The position numbers were made by a program, and so were the translations under genes. A stretch of DNA of 64,000 nt from Murinocardiopsis flavida (lineage in GTDB: Bacteria; Actinomycetota; Actinomycetes; Streptosporangiales; Streptosporangiaceae), in assembly GCF_003014485.1 (NCBI RefSeq), contig NZ_PYGA01000001.1, forward strand, positions 372,001-436,000, written 5' to 3'. Numbering within the stretch: position 1 is the first letter of the stretch; each line of letters starts with the position of its first letter. The notes under the pieces were generated by a model that saw only the letters and a program-made list of their open reading frames with translations, made no database searches and was not told the DNA's origin. Positions 50,823 through 59,286 of the stretch are shown piece after piece.

Positions 50823-51905
50823 TCACCAGCACTCGTGCCAGAGGAACCCGCCGCAGCCGCCGCCTGAGTCGCCCTCGCCATGCGCTTCGTCGTACCGCCT
50901 GTCCCACACATCGATGTACGCCTCCCCGGAGTTGGAGCCCACCGCGTCGCCGTCGAGGAAATGGTCCATCATCGCGTCGTACCTGGCGTCCTCGAAGGCC
51001 CTGTCAGCGGCCCTTTCGGCGGTCCGTTCGGCCGCCGCGACGGCCCCCTCGCGGTTCTCACCGTAATTGCCGCTCTCGACCTGCTCCTCCAACGCCCGGT
51101 TGTACTCCTCCTCGTATGCGGCCTTGGACGCCTTTTCCGCCTGCGCCATGAAGACGCGCTCGTACTGCGCCTGCCGCGGGGGCTTCACCCAGTCGTCGCC
51201 GCGGGCCTCCTCCAACTGCTCGAACATCTCCAACTCGTTGAGCTGGGCCTGCACCTCGAAGTCGGCCATCGCCTCGCGGTACTCCTCGCGGGAGTCGAAG
51301 TCCTCGGGGTCGATATGGCCCATCTGGTCGTGGGTGAGCTCGTGGATCACCGTGGACGCCCGGAACTCGGGATCCCATGAGCCGTCGATCTGGATCTTCT
51401 CGCCGTTCCAGTACCCTCCCTCGCCGTCCTCCCAGGTGACGTCGAGGTCGCTGTCTTCCAGGTACTCCAGGTACTCCCGGCCGATCTCGGTCTCTTCGAG
51501 GATCGCCTCGGTCTCCTCCCGGACCTCCTGATCGGGGTCTTCGGGCTCCGGCGGCGCGGACGGCGGCGGGCCGGGGCTGGGCGAGGGCTCCCGGTCGTCG
51601 CGGTCCGGCGGGTCCCCCGGGTCCGAGGGGGTCGGGCCCGGGCTGTCGTCCGGCCTGGGCTGCTCGTCGCGCCCTTCCTCGTCCCCGGGATCCGCCGGGT
51701 CTTCGGGGGCGCCCGCCTGGGACTCCGGAGGCTCGCACTCGCCGCCGGTGAGCGTGCAGACCGCGCGGTCGACTCCGGCGAGCATGCCGCCACCGGAGTT
51801 CAATGCGAAGACGAGCCCGCCGAGCAGCGCCGCCACCAGGATCACCACGGCGCCGTACTCGATCGCCGAGGCTGCGCGGTCGTTGGGGGAACGCGGCCGC
51901 TGCAT
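50823..51905 (-). CDS. Flp-pilin-like leader fused to HExxH peptidase-like domain
   Basis: A 360-residue exported protein. The N-terminus has a class III prepilin-type signal, NDRA|ASAIEYGAVVILVAALL with Glu16 at +5, and a linker with Cys in AVCTLTGGEC, closely like the protein at 48655. A long disordered acidic/Pro-rich stretch follows (about 58-125). The C-terminal domain carries STVIHELTHDQMGH (His188, Glu189, His192), a zincin HExxH site, in a Glu-rich helical protein (EYREAMADFEVQAQLNELEM). The end GGGCGGFLWHECW is unusual. GAGAGG precedes ATG 51905. The lipoprotein gene follows after 19 bp. Confidence 0.75.
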   Translation of the reverse strand: MQRPRSPNDRAASAIEYGAVVILVAALLGGLVFALNSGGGMLAGVDRAVCTLTGGECEPPESQAGAPEDPADPGDEEGRDEQPRPDDSPGPTPSDPGDPPDRDDREPSPSPGPPPSAPPEPEDPDQEVREETEAILEETEIGREYLEYLEDSDLDVTWEDGEGGYWNGEKIQIDGSWDPEFRASTVIHELTHDQMGHIDPEDFDSREEYREAMADFEVQAQLNELEMFEQLEEARGDDWVKPPRQAQYERVFMAQAEKASKAAYEEEYNRALEEQVESGNYGENREGAVAAAERTAERAADRAFEDARYDAMMDHFLDGDAVGSNSGEAYIDVWDRRYDEAHGEGDSGGGCGGFLWHECW

Positions 51906-52428
51906 GGGCGCCTCTCTTTTCAAGAATGGGGTCTCACGCGTTGGGAGCCGAACCCAGCCTTCCAATGGAGCCGCGCCCTTGAATAGTCCCAATCCGCCCT
52001 TATGTAGTCCTTATTTATCTCGGACATATGGGACCACAGTCCCGGTCGGGTCCCGCCGGTGCCGCACCCAACGTGATTCCCGCGGGCCACAGGCGGTCCC
52101 GGCCCCGGGCCCCCAGAGCGGCGGCCTCTTCGGCGGGCCGGGCATCCCGGGAACGGACGGGACACCGAAAGCCCCTGACCGCCCGCTTCCGCAGCGGCAG
52201 ACGGCACGCCCGGACGACAATTGGCCGGATTGCCACGACACGGCTTAGCAATTCATCCGAAAAACGGTAACCTCCGCGCGGAATCGAGCGCTTCGGACAT
52301 CGCGTCCGGAGACCTCGGTGGCACCGCGGTAACGCAACGGCACCACCGAGGTGCCGTACCGGCGCTCAACATCAGGGCCGCCCCGGCGTTCCGGGGCGGC
52401 AGCAGACGAACTGGGCGGAAACAACAGA
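51906..52428. other. 523-bp divergent region with leader hairpins
   Basis: The left part (51950-52030) is AT-rich with two TAGTCC words, consistent with the promoter of the pilin-leader gene. The right part holds two inverted repeats ahead of the serine protease: ACCTCGGTGG/CCACCGAGGT (52312-52352) and GCCGCCCCGG/CCGGGGCGGC (52377-52400). No gene is supported in between. Confidence 0.5.
52312..52400 (+). promoter_or_regulatory. Two leader hairpins before the serine protease gene
   Basis: A 10-bp inverted repeat (arms at 52312-52321 and 52343-52352) is followed by a second with a CGTT tetraloop (arms at 52377-52386 and 52391-52400), ending 28 bp before ATG 52429. They could be operators or RNA structures that stabilise or attenuate the mRNA. 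Confidence 0.45.
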
Positions 52429-53325
52429 ATGACCACGGATCTCCACTCCTCCCCCGGCGCCTGGAGGCGGGCGCTGACCCGCGCGGCCCTGGGGGCGGTC
52501 CTCGCCGGCGGCCTCCTCGCCGGCGCCGGCACCGCGCACGCCGACACGTCCCCCGCGGACGCCACCCCCAAGATCATCGGTGGTGAGCCGGCCGACCAGA
52601 CGTACTCGTTCATGGCCTCGCTCCAGTACGAGCGCGACGGCGACCCGAACTCCCACACCTGCGGCGGCGCCCTCGTCGACAAGGAATGGGTGCTCACCGC
52701 CGCCCACTGCGTGACCGAGGCGGGCAAGGACGGCGCGCCCTTCACCGTGAAGGACCCCGAACTGTTCCACGTCCGGGTCGGGACCACCGACCGGACGTCG
52801 GGCGGCAGCGTCGCCGAGCTCGCCGGCATCGAGGTCCACCCCGGCTACCAGTGGCTGGAGGACCGCGAGCTCGGCAAGGACATCGCGCTGCTCAAGCTCG
52901 ACACCGAGCTGGCGGAGCGGCCGATCACCCCGGCGTCCGAGGACGCCGAACCGGGCACCGAGGTGCGCGAGGTCGGCTGGGGCTACACCTCCAACGACGA
53001 CGCGGGCGACCCGACCAAGCTGCCCAAGGGGCTCCGGCAGCTCGACACCGCCATCATCCCGCCCACCACCGAGAAGTGCCGCGTGGACGAGGACGGCGAC
53101 GACTCCTGGGGCATCCGCGACGGCGACGTGTGCGCCGACAACCCCGGTGGCACCTTCGGCCCCTGCGGCGGCGACTCCGGTTCGCCCCTGCTCCGGCGCG
53201 ACGGCGACGACTGGGAGCTCCTCGGCGTCGACAGCCGCGGCGTCGGCGGCGTCTGCGGCGCCTCCCCCGACATCTACACCAGCGCCGGGTCCTACGACGA
53301 CTGGATCGCCGGAGTCATCGGCTGA
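52429..53325 (+). CDS. Secreted trypsin-like serine protease (S1)
   Basis: A 298-residue S1 protease precursor. A signal peptide (about 1-38, GAVLAGGLLAGAGTAHA) and short propeptide precede the mature start IIGGEPADQTYSF (residue 49). The triad is visible: His93 in LTAAHCV, Asp151 in KDIALLKL and Ser250 in CGGDSGSPLL. Six Cys in typical places suggest three disulfides. Acidic residues are frequent, as in streptomycete/nocardiopsis proteases. ATG 52429 lies 12 nt after GGGCGGA. A strong terminator follows at 53337. Confidence 0.9.
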   Translation: MTTDLHSSPGAWRRALTRAALGAVLAGGLLAGAGTAHADTSPADATPKIIGGEPADQTYSFMASLQYERDGDPNSHTCGGALVDKEWVLTAAHCVTEAGKDGAPFTVKDPELFHVRVGTTDRTSGGSVAELAGIEVHPGYQWLEDRELGKDIALLKLDTELAERPITPASEDAEPGTEVREVGWGYTSNDDAGDPTKLPKGLRQLDTAIIPPTTEKCRVDEDGDDSWGIRDGDVCADNPGGTFGPCGGDSGSPLLRRDGDDWELLGVDSRGVGGVCGASPDIYTSAGSYDDWIAGVIG

Positions 53326-53336
53326 CACCCCTTTCG

Positions 53337-53376
53337 AGCCCGGTGGCGCGGCACGCGGCCGCGCCGCCGGGCTTTT
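53337..53376 (+). terminator. Intrinsic terminator after the S1 protease gene
   Basis: AGCCCGGTGGCGCGGC (53337-53352) pairs with GCCGCGCCGCCGGGCT (53358-53373) with one wobble/mismatch, followed by a T-run. It is a textbook factor-independent terminator. Confidence 0.8.
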
Positions 53377-53396
53377 GTACGCATGTGAGCAGGATC

Positions 53397-53415
53397 TCTG
53401 TCAACTGTTGACAGA
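53397..53415. promoter_or_regulatory. 19-bp palindrome, putative GntR operator
   Basis: TCTGTCAAC and GTTGACAGA are perfect 9-bp arms around a single T, 62 bp before the first gene of the 53.5-61 kb operon. The form resembles FCD-type GntR operators. The GntR gene at 60300 is the last gene of that operon and the probable ligand. Confidence 0.6.
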
Positions 53416-53477
53416 AGACAATGCACTCTGCTGCCATGAACCGCACACGTCGGGACTCCTCCTCGAAAGGAACGGTC

Positions 53478-54599
53478 ATGCCGCGGCTCAGGGTGGGCGT
53501 CGTCGGAACCGGGACCATGGGCGCGCAGGTGCTGTGGCAGCTCAGCAAGCGCGGTGTCGACGCGACCGGGTTCGAGACCCATGCGCCGGGGCACCCCAGG
53601 GGCGCAGCGGGCGGCGAGACCCGGCTCTTCCGCACCATCGAGATCGAGGACCTCCGCTACGCCCCGATCGTCACCCGGGCACACGAGATCTGGGCCGAAC
53701 TGCACGAGGCCACCGGCCGGGAGCTCCGGGTGCTGGACGGCTCCCTCGTCCTCGGGTCGCCCGCGGACCCGCAGATGCGGACCGCACTGGAGTCCGCGCG
53801 GCGGTCCGGGCGGCCCTACGAGGTCTACGACGAGGCCGAGCTGCGGGCGCGGCACCCGCAGCACGCGCCGGACCCCGGCGACATCGCCATCTGGGAGCCG
53901 ATCGGCGGCACGATCAAACCCGAGTTGACGGTCGCGGCGACCGCCGGGCTCGCCGAGCGGAACGGCGCGACGATCCACCGCCACTCGCCGGTGCGCGAGA
54001 TCCGCGAGACCTCGCGCGGTGTCACCGTGGCGACCGACTCGGGCGAGTCCGAGTTCGACCGGGTCGTCGTCGCCGCCGGCGGCTGGACGAACCAGCTGCT
54101 GCCCCGGTTCGCCGACCTGCTCACCGTGCGGCGACTCATCTCCGCCTGGTTCTTCGCCAAGGAGGCCGGGCACCTCGACACCATCCCGCCCTTCATCCGC
54201 ACCGTCCCGAACTACTGCTACGGGCTCCCCGTGCCCGACCGCACCGCGATGAAGATCGGCCTCGGCTACGACCACCACATGGCGGCCGACCGCCCCGACG
54301 AGGTCGAGCGCGTCGCCCGGCCCGCGGAACTCGCGCCGTTCCGGCGGATCGTCGAGCGCTACCTGCCCGGCCTCGACCCCGACCCGATGCGCACCGACAC
54401 CTACATCGAGACCTACACCCCCGACCACCGCGAATGGGTCGGCGCGCACCCGGACATGCCGAATGTGATCGTCCTCGCCGGGTTCTCCGGGCACGGCTTC
54501 AAGATGTGCCCCGCGATCGGCGAGGCAGGCGCCCAGCTGGCGATCGACGGCGCGCCGGCACTGGACGTCGGCTTCCTGCGCAACCCCGGCTCCGGCTGA
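53478..54599 (+). CDS. MTOX/sarcosine-oxidase-like FAD enzyme
   Basis: A 373-residue flavoenzyme of the monomeric sarcosine oxidase/N-methyltryptophan oxidase family. The dinucleotide motif VGVVGTGTMGAQVLWQLSKR is N-terminal, with GETRLFRTIEIED, IGGTIKPELTVAATAG, VVVAAGGWTNQLLPRF and the C-terminal VIVLAGFSGHGFKMCPAIGE. The Cys that binds FAD covalently in classical members (before the TPDE segment) is missing: the region reads MRTDTYIETYTPDHREW. FAD may be bound non-covalently. It likely oxidises an N-methylated or secondary amine imported by the adjacent ABC system. AAAGGAAC precedes ATG 53478. Confidence 0.82.
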   Translation: MPRLRVGVVGTGTMGAQVLWQLSKRGVDATGFETHAPGHPRGAAGGETRLFRTIEIEDLRYAPIVTRAHEIWAELHEATGRELRVLDGSLVLGSPADPQMRTALESARRSGRPYEVYDEAELRARHPQHAPDPGDIAIWEPIGGTIKPELTVAATAGLAERNGATIHRHSPVREIRETSRGVTVATDSGESEFDRVVVAAGGWTNQLLPRFADLLTVRRLISAWFFAKEAGHLDTIPPFIRTVPNYCYGLPVPDRTAMKIGLGYDHHMAADRPDEVERVARPAELAPFRRIVERYLPGLDPDPMRTDTYIETYTPDHREWVGAHPDMPNVIVLAGFSGHGFKMCPAIGEAGAQLAIDGAPALDVGFLRNPGSG

Positions 54600-54663
54600 A
54601 CCCGCCCCTCCCCACCGATCGCTGGCGTCCGCGGCGACCCTGACGAAACGAGGTGATCGATCA

Positions 54664-55761
54664 ATGCCCCATCCACCGGTCCGACGTGTGGAACCCCCGA
54701 GTCGCACGCTCGACCGCCGACAGCTCCTCCGGCTCGCCGGCCTGACCGGCCTCGCCGGAACCGGCGCGCTCTCGCTCGCCGGCTGCGCGTCCGCCTTCGG
54801 CACGCAGCGGGCCGACTCGGTCGTCTTCGTCTCCGACGGCGGCGAGTACCAGCAGGCGGAGCGCGACGTCTGGCTCACGCCGTTCCAGGAACTCCGCCCG
54901 GACCTGCGGGTCGCCGAGGACGTCCCGAAGAACTACGCCAAGTTGCAGGCCATGGTCGCCAGCGACAACGTCCTCTGGGACCTGGTCACCGCGACCGGCG
55001 ACTTCGGCTACGGCGGCGACCGCGACTTCCTGGAGGACTTCGCGGGCCACGGCCTGCCCCTCGACGAGCTGATGCCCGAGTACACCAACGAGTCGATCGT
55101 CGGGCACACCATGTTCTCCAACGTGCTGGCGTACCGCACCGACAAGCTCGGCGGGAAGAAGCCCGAAGGCTGGGCCGACTTCTTCGACCTCGACAAGTTC
55201 CCCGGCAAGCGCGGCCTCCGGAACTTCCCGTCGGGCGCCGTCCTCGAGATCGCGCTGACAGCCGACGGCGTCGCGCCCGGGGACCTCTACCCCCTCGACT
55301 TCGACCGCGCGTTCCGCAAGCTCGACACCATCAGGCACGAGACCGTCTTCTGGACGACGGGGGCGCAGTCGGCCCAGCTCATCGCCGACGGCGAGGTCAG
55401 CATGACCCAGGTGTGGAACGGGCGGGTCTTCAACCTGCAAAAGGAGGGCGCCCCGATCGAGATCCAATGGAACGAGCATTTCATCCAGGCCGACTCGATG
55501 GTCGTCCCGCGCGGCTCCAACGTCGAGCACGCGATGGCACTCGCCAAGCACTGCCTTTCGGCGGAGAACAACGCGAAGCTGTCGCGGCACATCCCGTACG
55601 GGCCCACCAACCTGGAGTCGCTGAAACTGGTCGAGAAGTCGATGCTCGACCACCTGCCGACGAGCTACCTCGACATCGGCATCGACTTCGACAACAAATG
55701 GCTGAACGCGCACCGCGCCGAGGTCGACTCCAAATGGCAGAACTGGGTGAGGTCGACATGA
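54664..55761 (+). CDS. Tat-type lipoprotein solute-binding protein (PotD-like)
   Basis: A 365-residue substrate-binding protein. A twin-arginine signal (TLDRRQLLRLAGLTGLAG, Arg18-Arg19) ends in a lipobox LSLAGC with Cys41. The fold matches spermidine/putrescine-type binding proteins: VVFVSDGGEYQQAERDVWL, YTNESIVGHTMFSNVLAYRT, WADFFDLDKFPGKRGLRN and NEHFIQADSMVVPRGSNVEH. It delivers a small cationic or amine-type ligand to the permeases below. ATG 54664 follows GAGGTGATCGATCA. The stop overlaps the next start by ATGA. Confidence 0.87.
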   Translation: MPHPPVRRVEPPSRTLDRRQLLRLAGLTGLAGTGALSLAGCASAFGTQRADSVVFVSDGGEYQQAERDVWLTPFQELRPDLRVAEDVPKNYAKLQAMVASDNVLWDLVTATGDFGYGGDRDFLEDFAGHGLPLDELMPEYTNESIVGHTMFSNVLAYRTDKLGGKKPEGWADFFDLDKFPGKRGLRNFPSGAVLEIALTADGVAPGDLYPLDFDRAFRKLDTIRHETVFWTTGAQSAQLIADGEVSMTQVWNGRVFNLQKEGAPIEIQWNEHFIQADSMVVPRGSNVEHAMALAKHCLSAENNAKLSRHIPYGPTNLESLKLVEKSMLDHLPTSYLDIGIDFDNKWLNAHRAEVDSKWQNWVRST

Positions 55762-56657
55762 GCGGCGCCACCAATGCCACCAATGCCACCGCCACCACCA
55801 CCGGCGCCGCGGCCGCCCCCGCCCGGCGGCGGCCCGGCGGCACCGGGTGGAACCTCCTGGTGTGGCCCGCGCTGGTCTTCCTCGCGGTCCTGTTCCTGCT
55901 GCCGTTCTTCCAGACGGCGCTGCGCTCGGTGACCGACCCCGGCCCGGCGAACTACGCGATCTTCTGGACCGACCCGGTCTACGCCCGCTCGCTCGTCACG
56001 ACCTTCCTGACCGCGCTCGTGGTCACCGTGTCGGCGCTGCTGATCGCCTACCCCTACGCGTACCTGATGTACCGGTCGACGCCGGTCATGGCGGGCGTGC
56101 TCACGCTCCTGGTGATCCTGCCGTTCTTCACCAGCCTCCTGGTGCGGACCTACGCGTGGACCGTGTGGCTCCAGCAGACCGGCGTCATCAACTCCGCGCT
56201 GCTGGACCTCGGGGTCATCGACGCGCCGCTGCCGCTGATGCGCAACCTGCTCGGGGTGGCGATCGGCATGACGCACTCGCTGCTGCCGTTCATGGTCTTC
56301 CCGATCTACGCGTCGATGCGGCGCATCTCCCCCGCGCTGGTCCCCGCCGCGCGGAGCCTCGGCGCGACGGGGGCGTTCGCGTTCCGCACGGTGTTCCTGC
56401 CGCTGACCGCCCCGGGCGTCATCTCGGGCAGCCTCATCGTCTTCGTGATGTCGCTGGGCTACTACGTCACACCGGCCCTGCTGGGCTCGCCGAACAACGC
56501 GATGCTCTCCGAACTCATCGTCAACCAGGTCGAGCAGCAGGTCGAGTTCGGCATCGGGTCGGCCATCGGCATCGTCCTCCTCGCCCTGACGCTCGTGTTC
56601 CTCTTCCTCGGCACCCGCGTCGTCCGGTTCAAGGACATCGTCACAGGAGGCCGCTGA
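55758..56657 (+). CDS. ABC permease, PotB-like
   Basis: A 299-residue permease with an Ala/Thr-rich N-terminus and six helices (NLLVWPALVFLAVLFLLPFF, SLVTTFLTALVVTVSALLIA, GVLTLLVILPFFTSLLVRTY and more). The EAA-type loop is ISPALVPAARSLGATGAFAF. It belongs to the spermidine/putrescine-type importers. ATG overlaps the binding-protein stop (ATGA), and its own stop overlaps the next start (TGATG), so the operon is translationally coupled. Confidence 0.87.
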   Translation: MSGATNATNATATTTGAAAAPARRRPGGTGWNLLVWPALVFLAVLFLLPFFQTALRSVTDPGPANYAIFWTDPVYARSLVTTFLTALVVTVSALLIAYPYAYLMYRSTPVMAGVLTLLVILPFFTSLLVRTYAWTVWLQQTGVINSALLDLGVIDAPLPLMRNLLGVAIGMTHSLLPFMVFPIYASMRRISPALVPAARSLGATGAFAFRTVFLPLTAPGVISGSLIVFVMSLGYYVTPALLGSPNNAMLSELIVNQVEQQVEFGIGSAIGIVLLALTLVFLFLGTRVVRFKDIVTGGR

Positions 56658-57448
56658 TGCGCGGAAAACCGTCTCCCGGCCTCAGGGCCTACGGGGTCGT
56701 CGTCGGGACGCTGCTGATCCTGCCGACGCTCGTCGTCATCCCCATGTCGTTCTCCGCCAGTGAGTTCCTGAGCTTCCCGCCGAAGGGCCTCTCGCTGGTC
56801 TGGTACCGCGAGTTCTTCGCCGACCCCGTGTGGATGGCGGCGGTCGGCCAGAGCCTCCAGGTCGCGGCATGCACGACCGTGCTGTCCGTGGTCCTGGGGA
56901 TCATGACGGCGCTCGGCCTGATCCGCGGCCGGTTCCGCGGCAAGAGCGCCCTCCAGGTGCTCGTCCTGAGCCCCATGATCATGCCGCTCGTCGTGCTCGC
57001 CGTCGGCCTGTTCTTCGTCTACAGCGACTGGCGAATCCTCGGCTCCCTCGGTGGCCTGATCCTCGCCCACACCGTGATCGCCTACCCGCTCGTCTACATC
57101 GCGGTCTCGACGAGCCTCCAGGGCATGGACCAGACGCTGGAGCAGGCGGCCGCCAGCCTCGGGGCGAACCGGTGGTACGCGTTCCGCACCGTCACCCTGC
57201 CCCTGATCGCACCGGGGGTGCTCACGGGTGCCCTGTTCGCGTTCACCACGAGCTGGGACGAGCTGATCCTGTCGATCTTCCTGTCCAGCCCGATCGTCAA
57301 AACACTCCCCGTCGTCATGTGGCAGCAGGTCCAGACGGAACTCTCGCCGACGCTCGCCGTCGCCGCGACGCTCGTGATGGTCACGACGATCGTCCTCGTC
57401 GCCGCGGCGGCCTGGGTCGCCACCCGCAGGAAGGTTGTGCAGCCGTGA
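56657..57448 (+). CDS. ABC permease, PotC-like
   Basis: A 263-residue second permease, with six helices (GVVVGTLLILPTLVVIPMSF, ACTTVLSVVLGIMTALGLI, VLVLSPMIMPLVVLAVGLFF, GALFAFTTSWDELILSIFLS) and the EAA loop MDQTLEQAAASLGANRWYAF. Pairs with the PotB-like subunit to form the membrane channel. Its stop overlaps the ATPase GTG by 4 bases (GTGA). Confidence 0.87.
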   Translation: MRGKPSPGLRAYGVVVGTLLILPTLVVIPMSFSASEFLSFPPKGLSLVWYREFFADPVWMAAVGQSLQVAACTTVLSVVLGIMTALGLIRGRFRGKSALQVLVLSPMIMPLVVLAVGLFFVYSDWRILGSLGGLILAHTVIAYPLVYIAVSTSLQGMDQTLEQAAASLGANRWYAFRTVTLPLIAPGVLTGALFAFTTSWDELILSIFLSSPIVKTLPVVMWQQVQTELSPTLAVAATLVMVTTIVLVAAAAWVATRRKVVQP

Positions 57449-58563
57449 CCGAGAAGACCCTCGGCGGAGAACTGTCCCTCACCGATGTCCGCAGGTCCTA
57501 CGGCGGGCAGCGCGGCGTCGACTCCGTGAGCCTCGACGTGCGCTCCGGCGAGTTCCTCACCATGCTCGGCCCCTCCGGGTCGGGCAAGACCACCACGCTG
57601 AACCTCATCGCGGGGTTCCTCGACACCGACTCCGGGTCCATCACCCTCGACGGCAGGGAGCTCGCCGGGATCCCCGCGCACCGCCGCGAACTCGGCGTCG
57701 TCTTCCAGCAGTACGCGCTGTTCCCGCACATGACGGCGGCGCAGAACATCGCGTACCCGCTGCGCGTCCGCGGCGTCAAAGGCGCGGAGCAGCGGCGGCT
57801 CGTCGCCGAAGCCCTCGACCTGGTGCACCTCGCCGAGTACGGCGACCGCACCCCGGCGCAGCTGTCGGGCGGCCAGCAGCAGCGGGTGGCGCTCGCCCGC
57901 GCCATCGTGTTCCGGCCGCGGCTGCTGCTGATGGACGAGCCGCTGGGCGCGCTCGACAAGAAGCTCCGCGAGGCCATGCAGATCGAGATCACCCGGATCT
58001 GCCGGGAACTCGGCGCCACCGTGATCTACGTGACGCACGACCAGGAGGAGGCCCTGGCCATGAGCGACCGGATCGCGATCTACAACGCCGGCCGGATCGA
58101 GCAGCTCGGCACGGCCGAGGAGCTGTACGAGCGGCCCGCCTCCCTGTTCGTCGCCGACTTCGTCGGCGAGTCGACCGTGCTGCACGGCACCTACTCCGCC
58201 GGCGCGCTCGCGTTCGGCGGCGCGCGGCTGACCGCGGCCGCGGCGGGCACCGCACCGGCGGACGGCACCGCTGCGGCGCTCGTCCTGCGCCCCGAGAACG
58301 TCGCCGTGTACCCGGCGTCGGCAGAGGGCGACGTGCCCGAGGGCCACAACCGGGTCCGGGCCACGGTCGAGGAGTGGATCTACCTCGGAGTCGCGAAGAA
58401 GTGCCTGCTCGCGTGCTCCGACGGCACGGTGGTGACGGCGCGGACCGCCACAACGGTGGACGAGGGCCCCCTCGGCCCCGGCGCCGAGGCGGTCGTCGCG
58501 TGGGACCCCGAGAAGTCGGTGGTCGTCCCGGACCACCGCGAGACAGCGGCAGCGAACCAGTGA
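57445..58563 (+). CDS. ABC importer ATPase, PotA-like
   Basis: A 372-residue ATPase. Walker A GPSGSGKTTTLN, Q-loop VVFQQYALFPHMT, signature LSGGQQQRVALARAI, Walker B LLLMDEPLGALDKK and H-loop YVTHDQEEALAMSDR are all present. A TOBE-type C-terminal domain (about 285-370) carries VLRPENVAVYP. It energises the amine-type importer encoded just upstream. GTG start fits the overlap with the upstream stop. Length is normal for the family. Confidence 0.9.
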   Translation: MTEKTLGGELSLTDVRRSYGGQRGVDSVSLDVRSGEFLTMLGPSGSGKTTTLNLIAGFLDTDSGSITLDGRELAGIPAHRRELGVVFQQYALFPHMTAAQNIAYPLRVRGVKGAEQRRLVAEALDLVHLAEYGDRTPAQLSGGQQQRVALARAIVFRPRLLLMDEPLGALDKKLREAMQIEITRICRELGATVIYVTHDQEEALAMSDRIAIYNAGRIEQLGTAEELYERPASLFVADFVGESTVLHGTYSAGALAFGGARLTAAAAGTAPADGTAAALVLRPENVAVYPASAEGDVPEGHNRVRATVEEWIYLGVAKKCLLACSDGTVVTARTATTVDEGPLGPGAEAVVAWDPEKSVVVPDHRETAAANQ

Positions 58564-58604
58564 CCGCAGCACCCACCTTTTCTCGGTTAGGGGAGATCAG
58601 GACA

Positions 58605-59282
58605 ATGGCCCACAAGCCCGTAGTGACCTTCGACTGCTACCGGACCCTCGTCGACTTCGACCTCAACCGCGCCACGCTGCCGATCGTGCGCGACCGGCTG
58701 GACGAGGTCGGCGTCGACCACGCGGAGTTCCTCGACAACCTGCGGGTCATGCGCTTCCAGGGTGTCGCGCAGCCCTACCGGCGCTACGCCGATATCGTCA
58801 GGGAGTCCCTGGAAGTGTGCATGCTGCTGCACGGTGTCGTGTTCCGCGACGAGGACTTCGAGCGGCTCATGGCGAGCGCCCGCGAGTTCCCCGCGTTCCC
58901 CGAGGTGCCCGGCGCCCTCCGGCTGCTCAAGGAGAACGGCTACGAGATCGCCATCATCACCAACAGCGACGACGACCTGATCCCCTACCACGTGGCCAAC
59001 ATCGGCGTGGAGTTCGACTACGTGGTCACCGCGGAGCAGGCCGGCGCGTACAAGCCCCGCGACCAGGCGTTCCAGCACCTGTTCTCGGTGCTGCCACAGT
59101 CCATGGACCGGATCACGCACGCCGCCCAGGGCTGGGAGTACGACATCATGCCGACCAAGAAGTACGGGATCCGGCGGGTCTGGGTGAACCGCTACAACCG
59201 CACGGGCAGCGCCGCCTACCAGCCCTACGACGAGATCCCCGACCTGGCGGGGCTGCCGCCCCTCCTCGGCGACGCCCGGTGA
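58605..59282 (+). CDS. HAD hydrolase, haloacid-dehalogenase type II-like
   Basis: A 225-residue HAD-superfamily hydrolase. Motif I is VTFDCYRTLVDFDL with the nucleophile Asp, motif II is AIITNSDDDLI, and the motif III Lys is GAYKPRDQAFQH. QGWEYDIMPTKKYGIRRVWV completes the fold. The spacing is of the type II haloacid dehalogenase/epoxide-like C1-cap group (the GGT position of FDxYGTL is R here). Hydrolysis of a small phosphate or halo-acid is possible. In this operon a role beside the oxidase and hydroxyacid dehydrogenase is likely, but the substrate is unknown. It lies 41 bp after the ATPase gene. Confidence 0.82.
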   Translation: MAHKPVVTFDCYRTLVDFDLNRATLPIVRDRLDEVGVDHAEFLDNLRVMRFQGVAQPYRRYADIVRESLEVCMLLHGVVFRDEDFERLMASAREFPAFPEVPGALRLLKENGYEIAIITNSDDDLIPYHVANIGVEFDYVVTAEQAGAYKPRDQAFQHLFSVLPQSMDRITHAAQGWEYDIMPTKKYGIRRVWVNRYNRTGSAAYQPYDEIPDLAGLPPLLGDAR

Positions 59283-59286
59283 CCGC

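Noticed and set aside
48655-51905. The pilin-leader proteins considered as plain secreted enzymes with Sec signal peptides.
   Set aside because: The basic segment directly precedes G/A|xxxxEY with no signal-peptidase I site after the hydrophobic stretch, and the Cys linker is shared; a class III leader fits better, though not proven.
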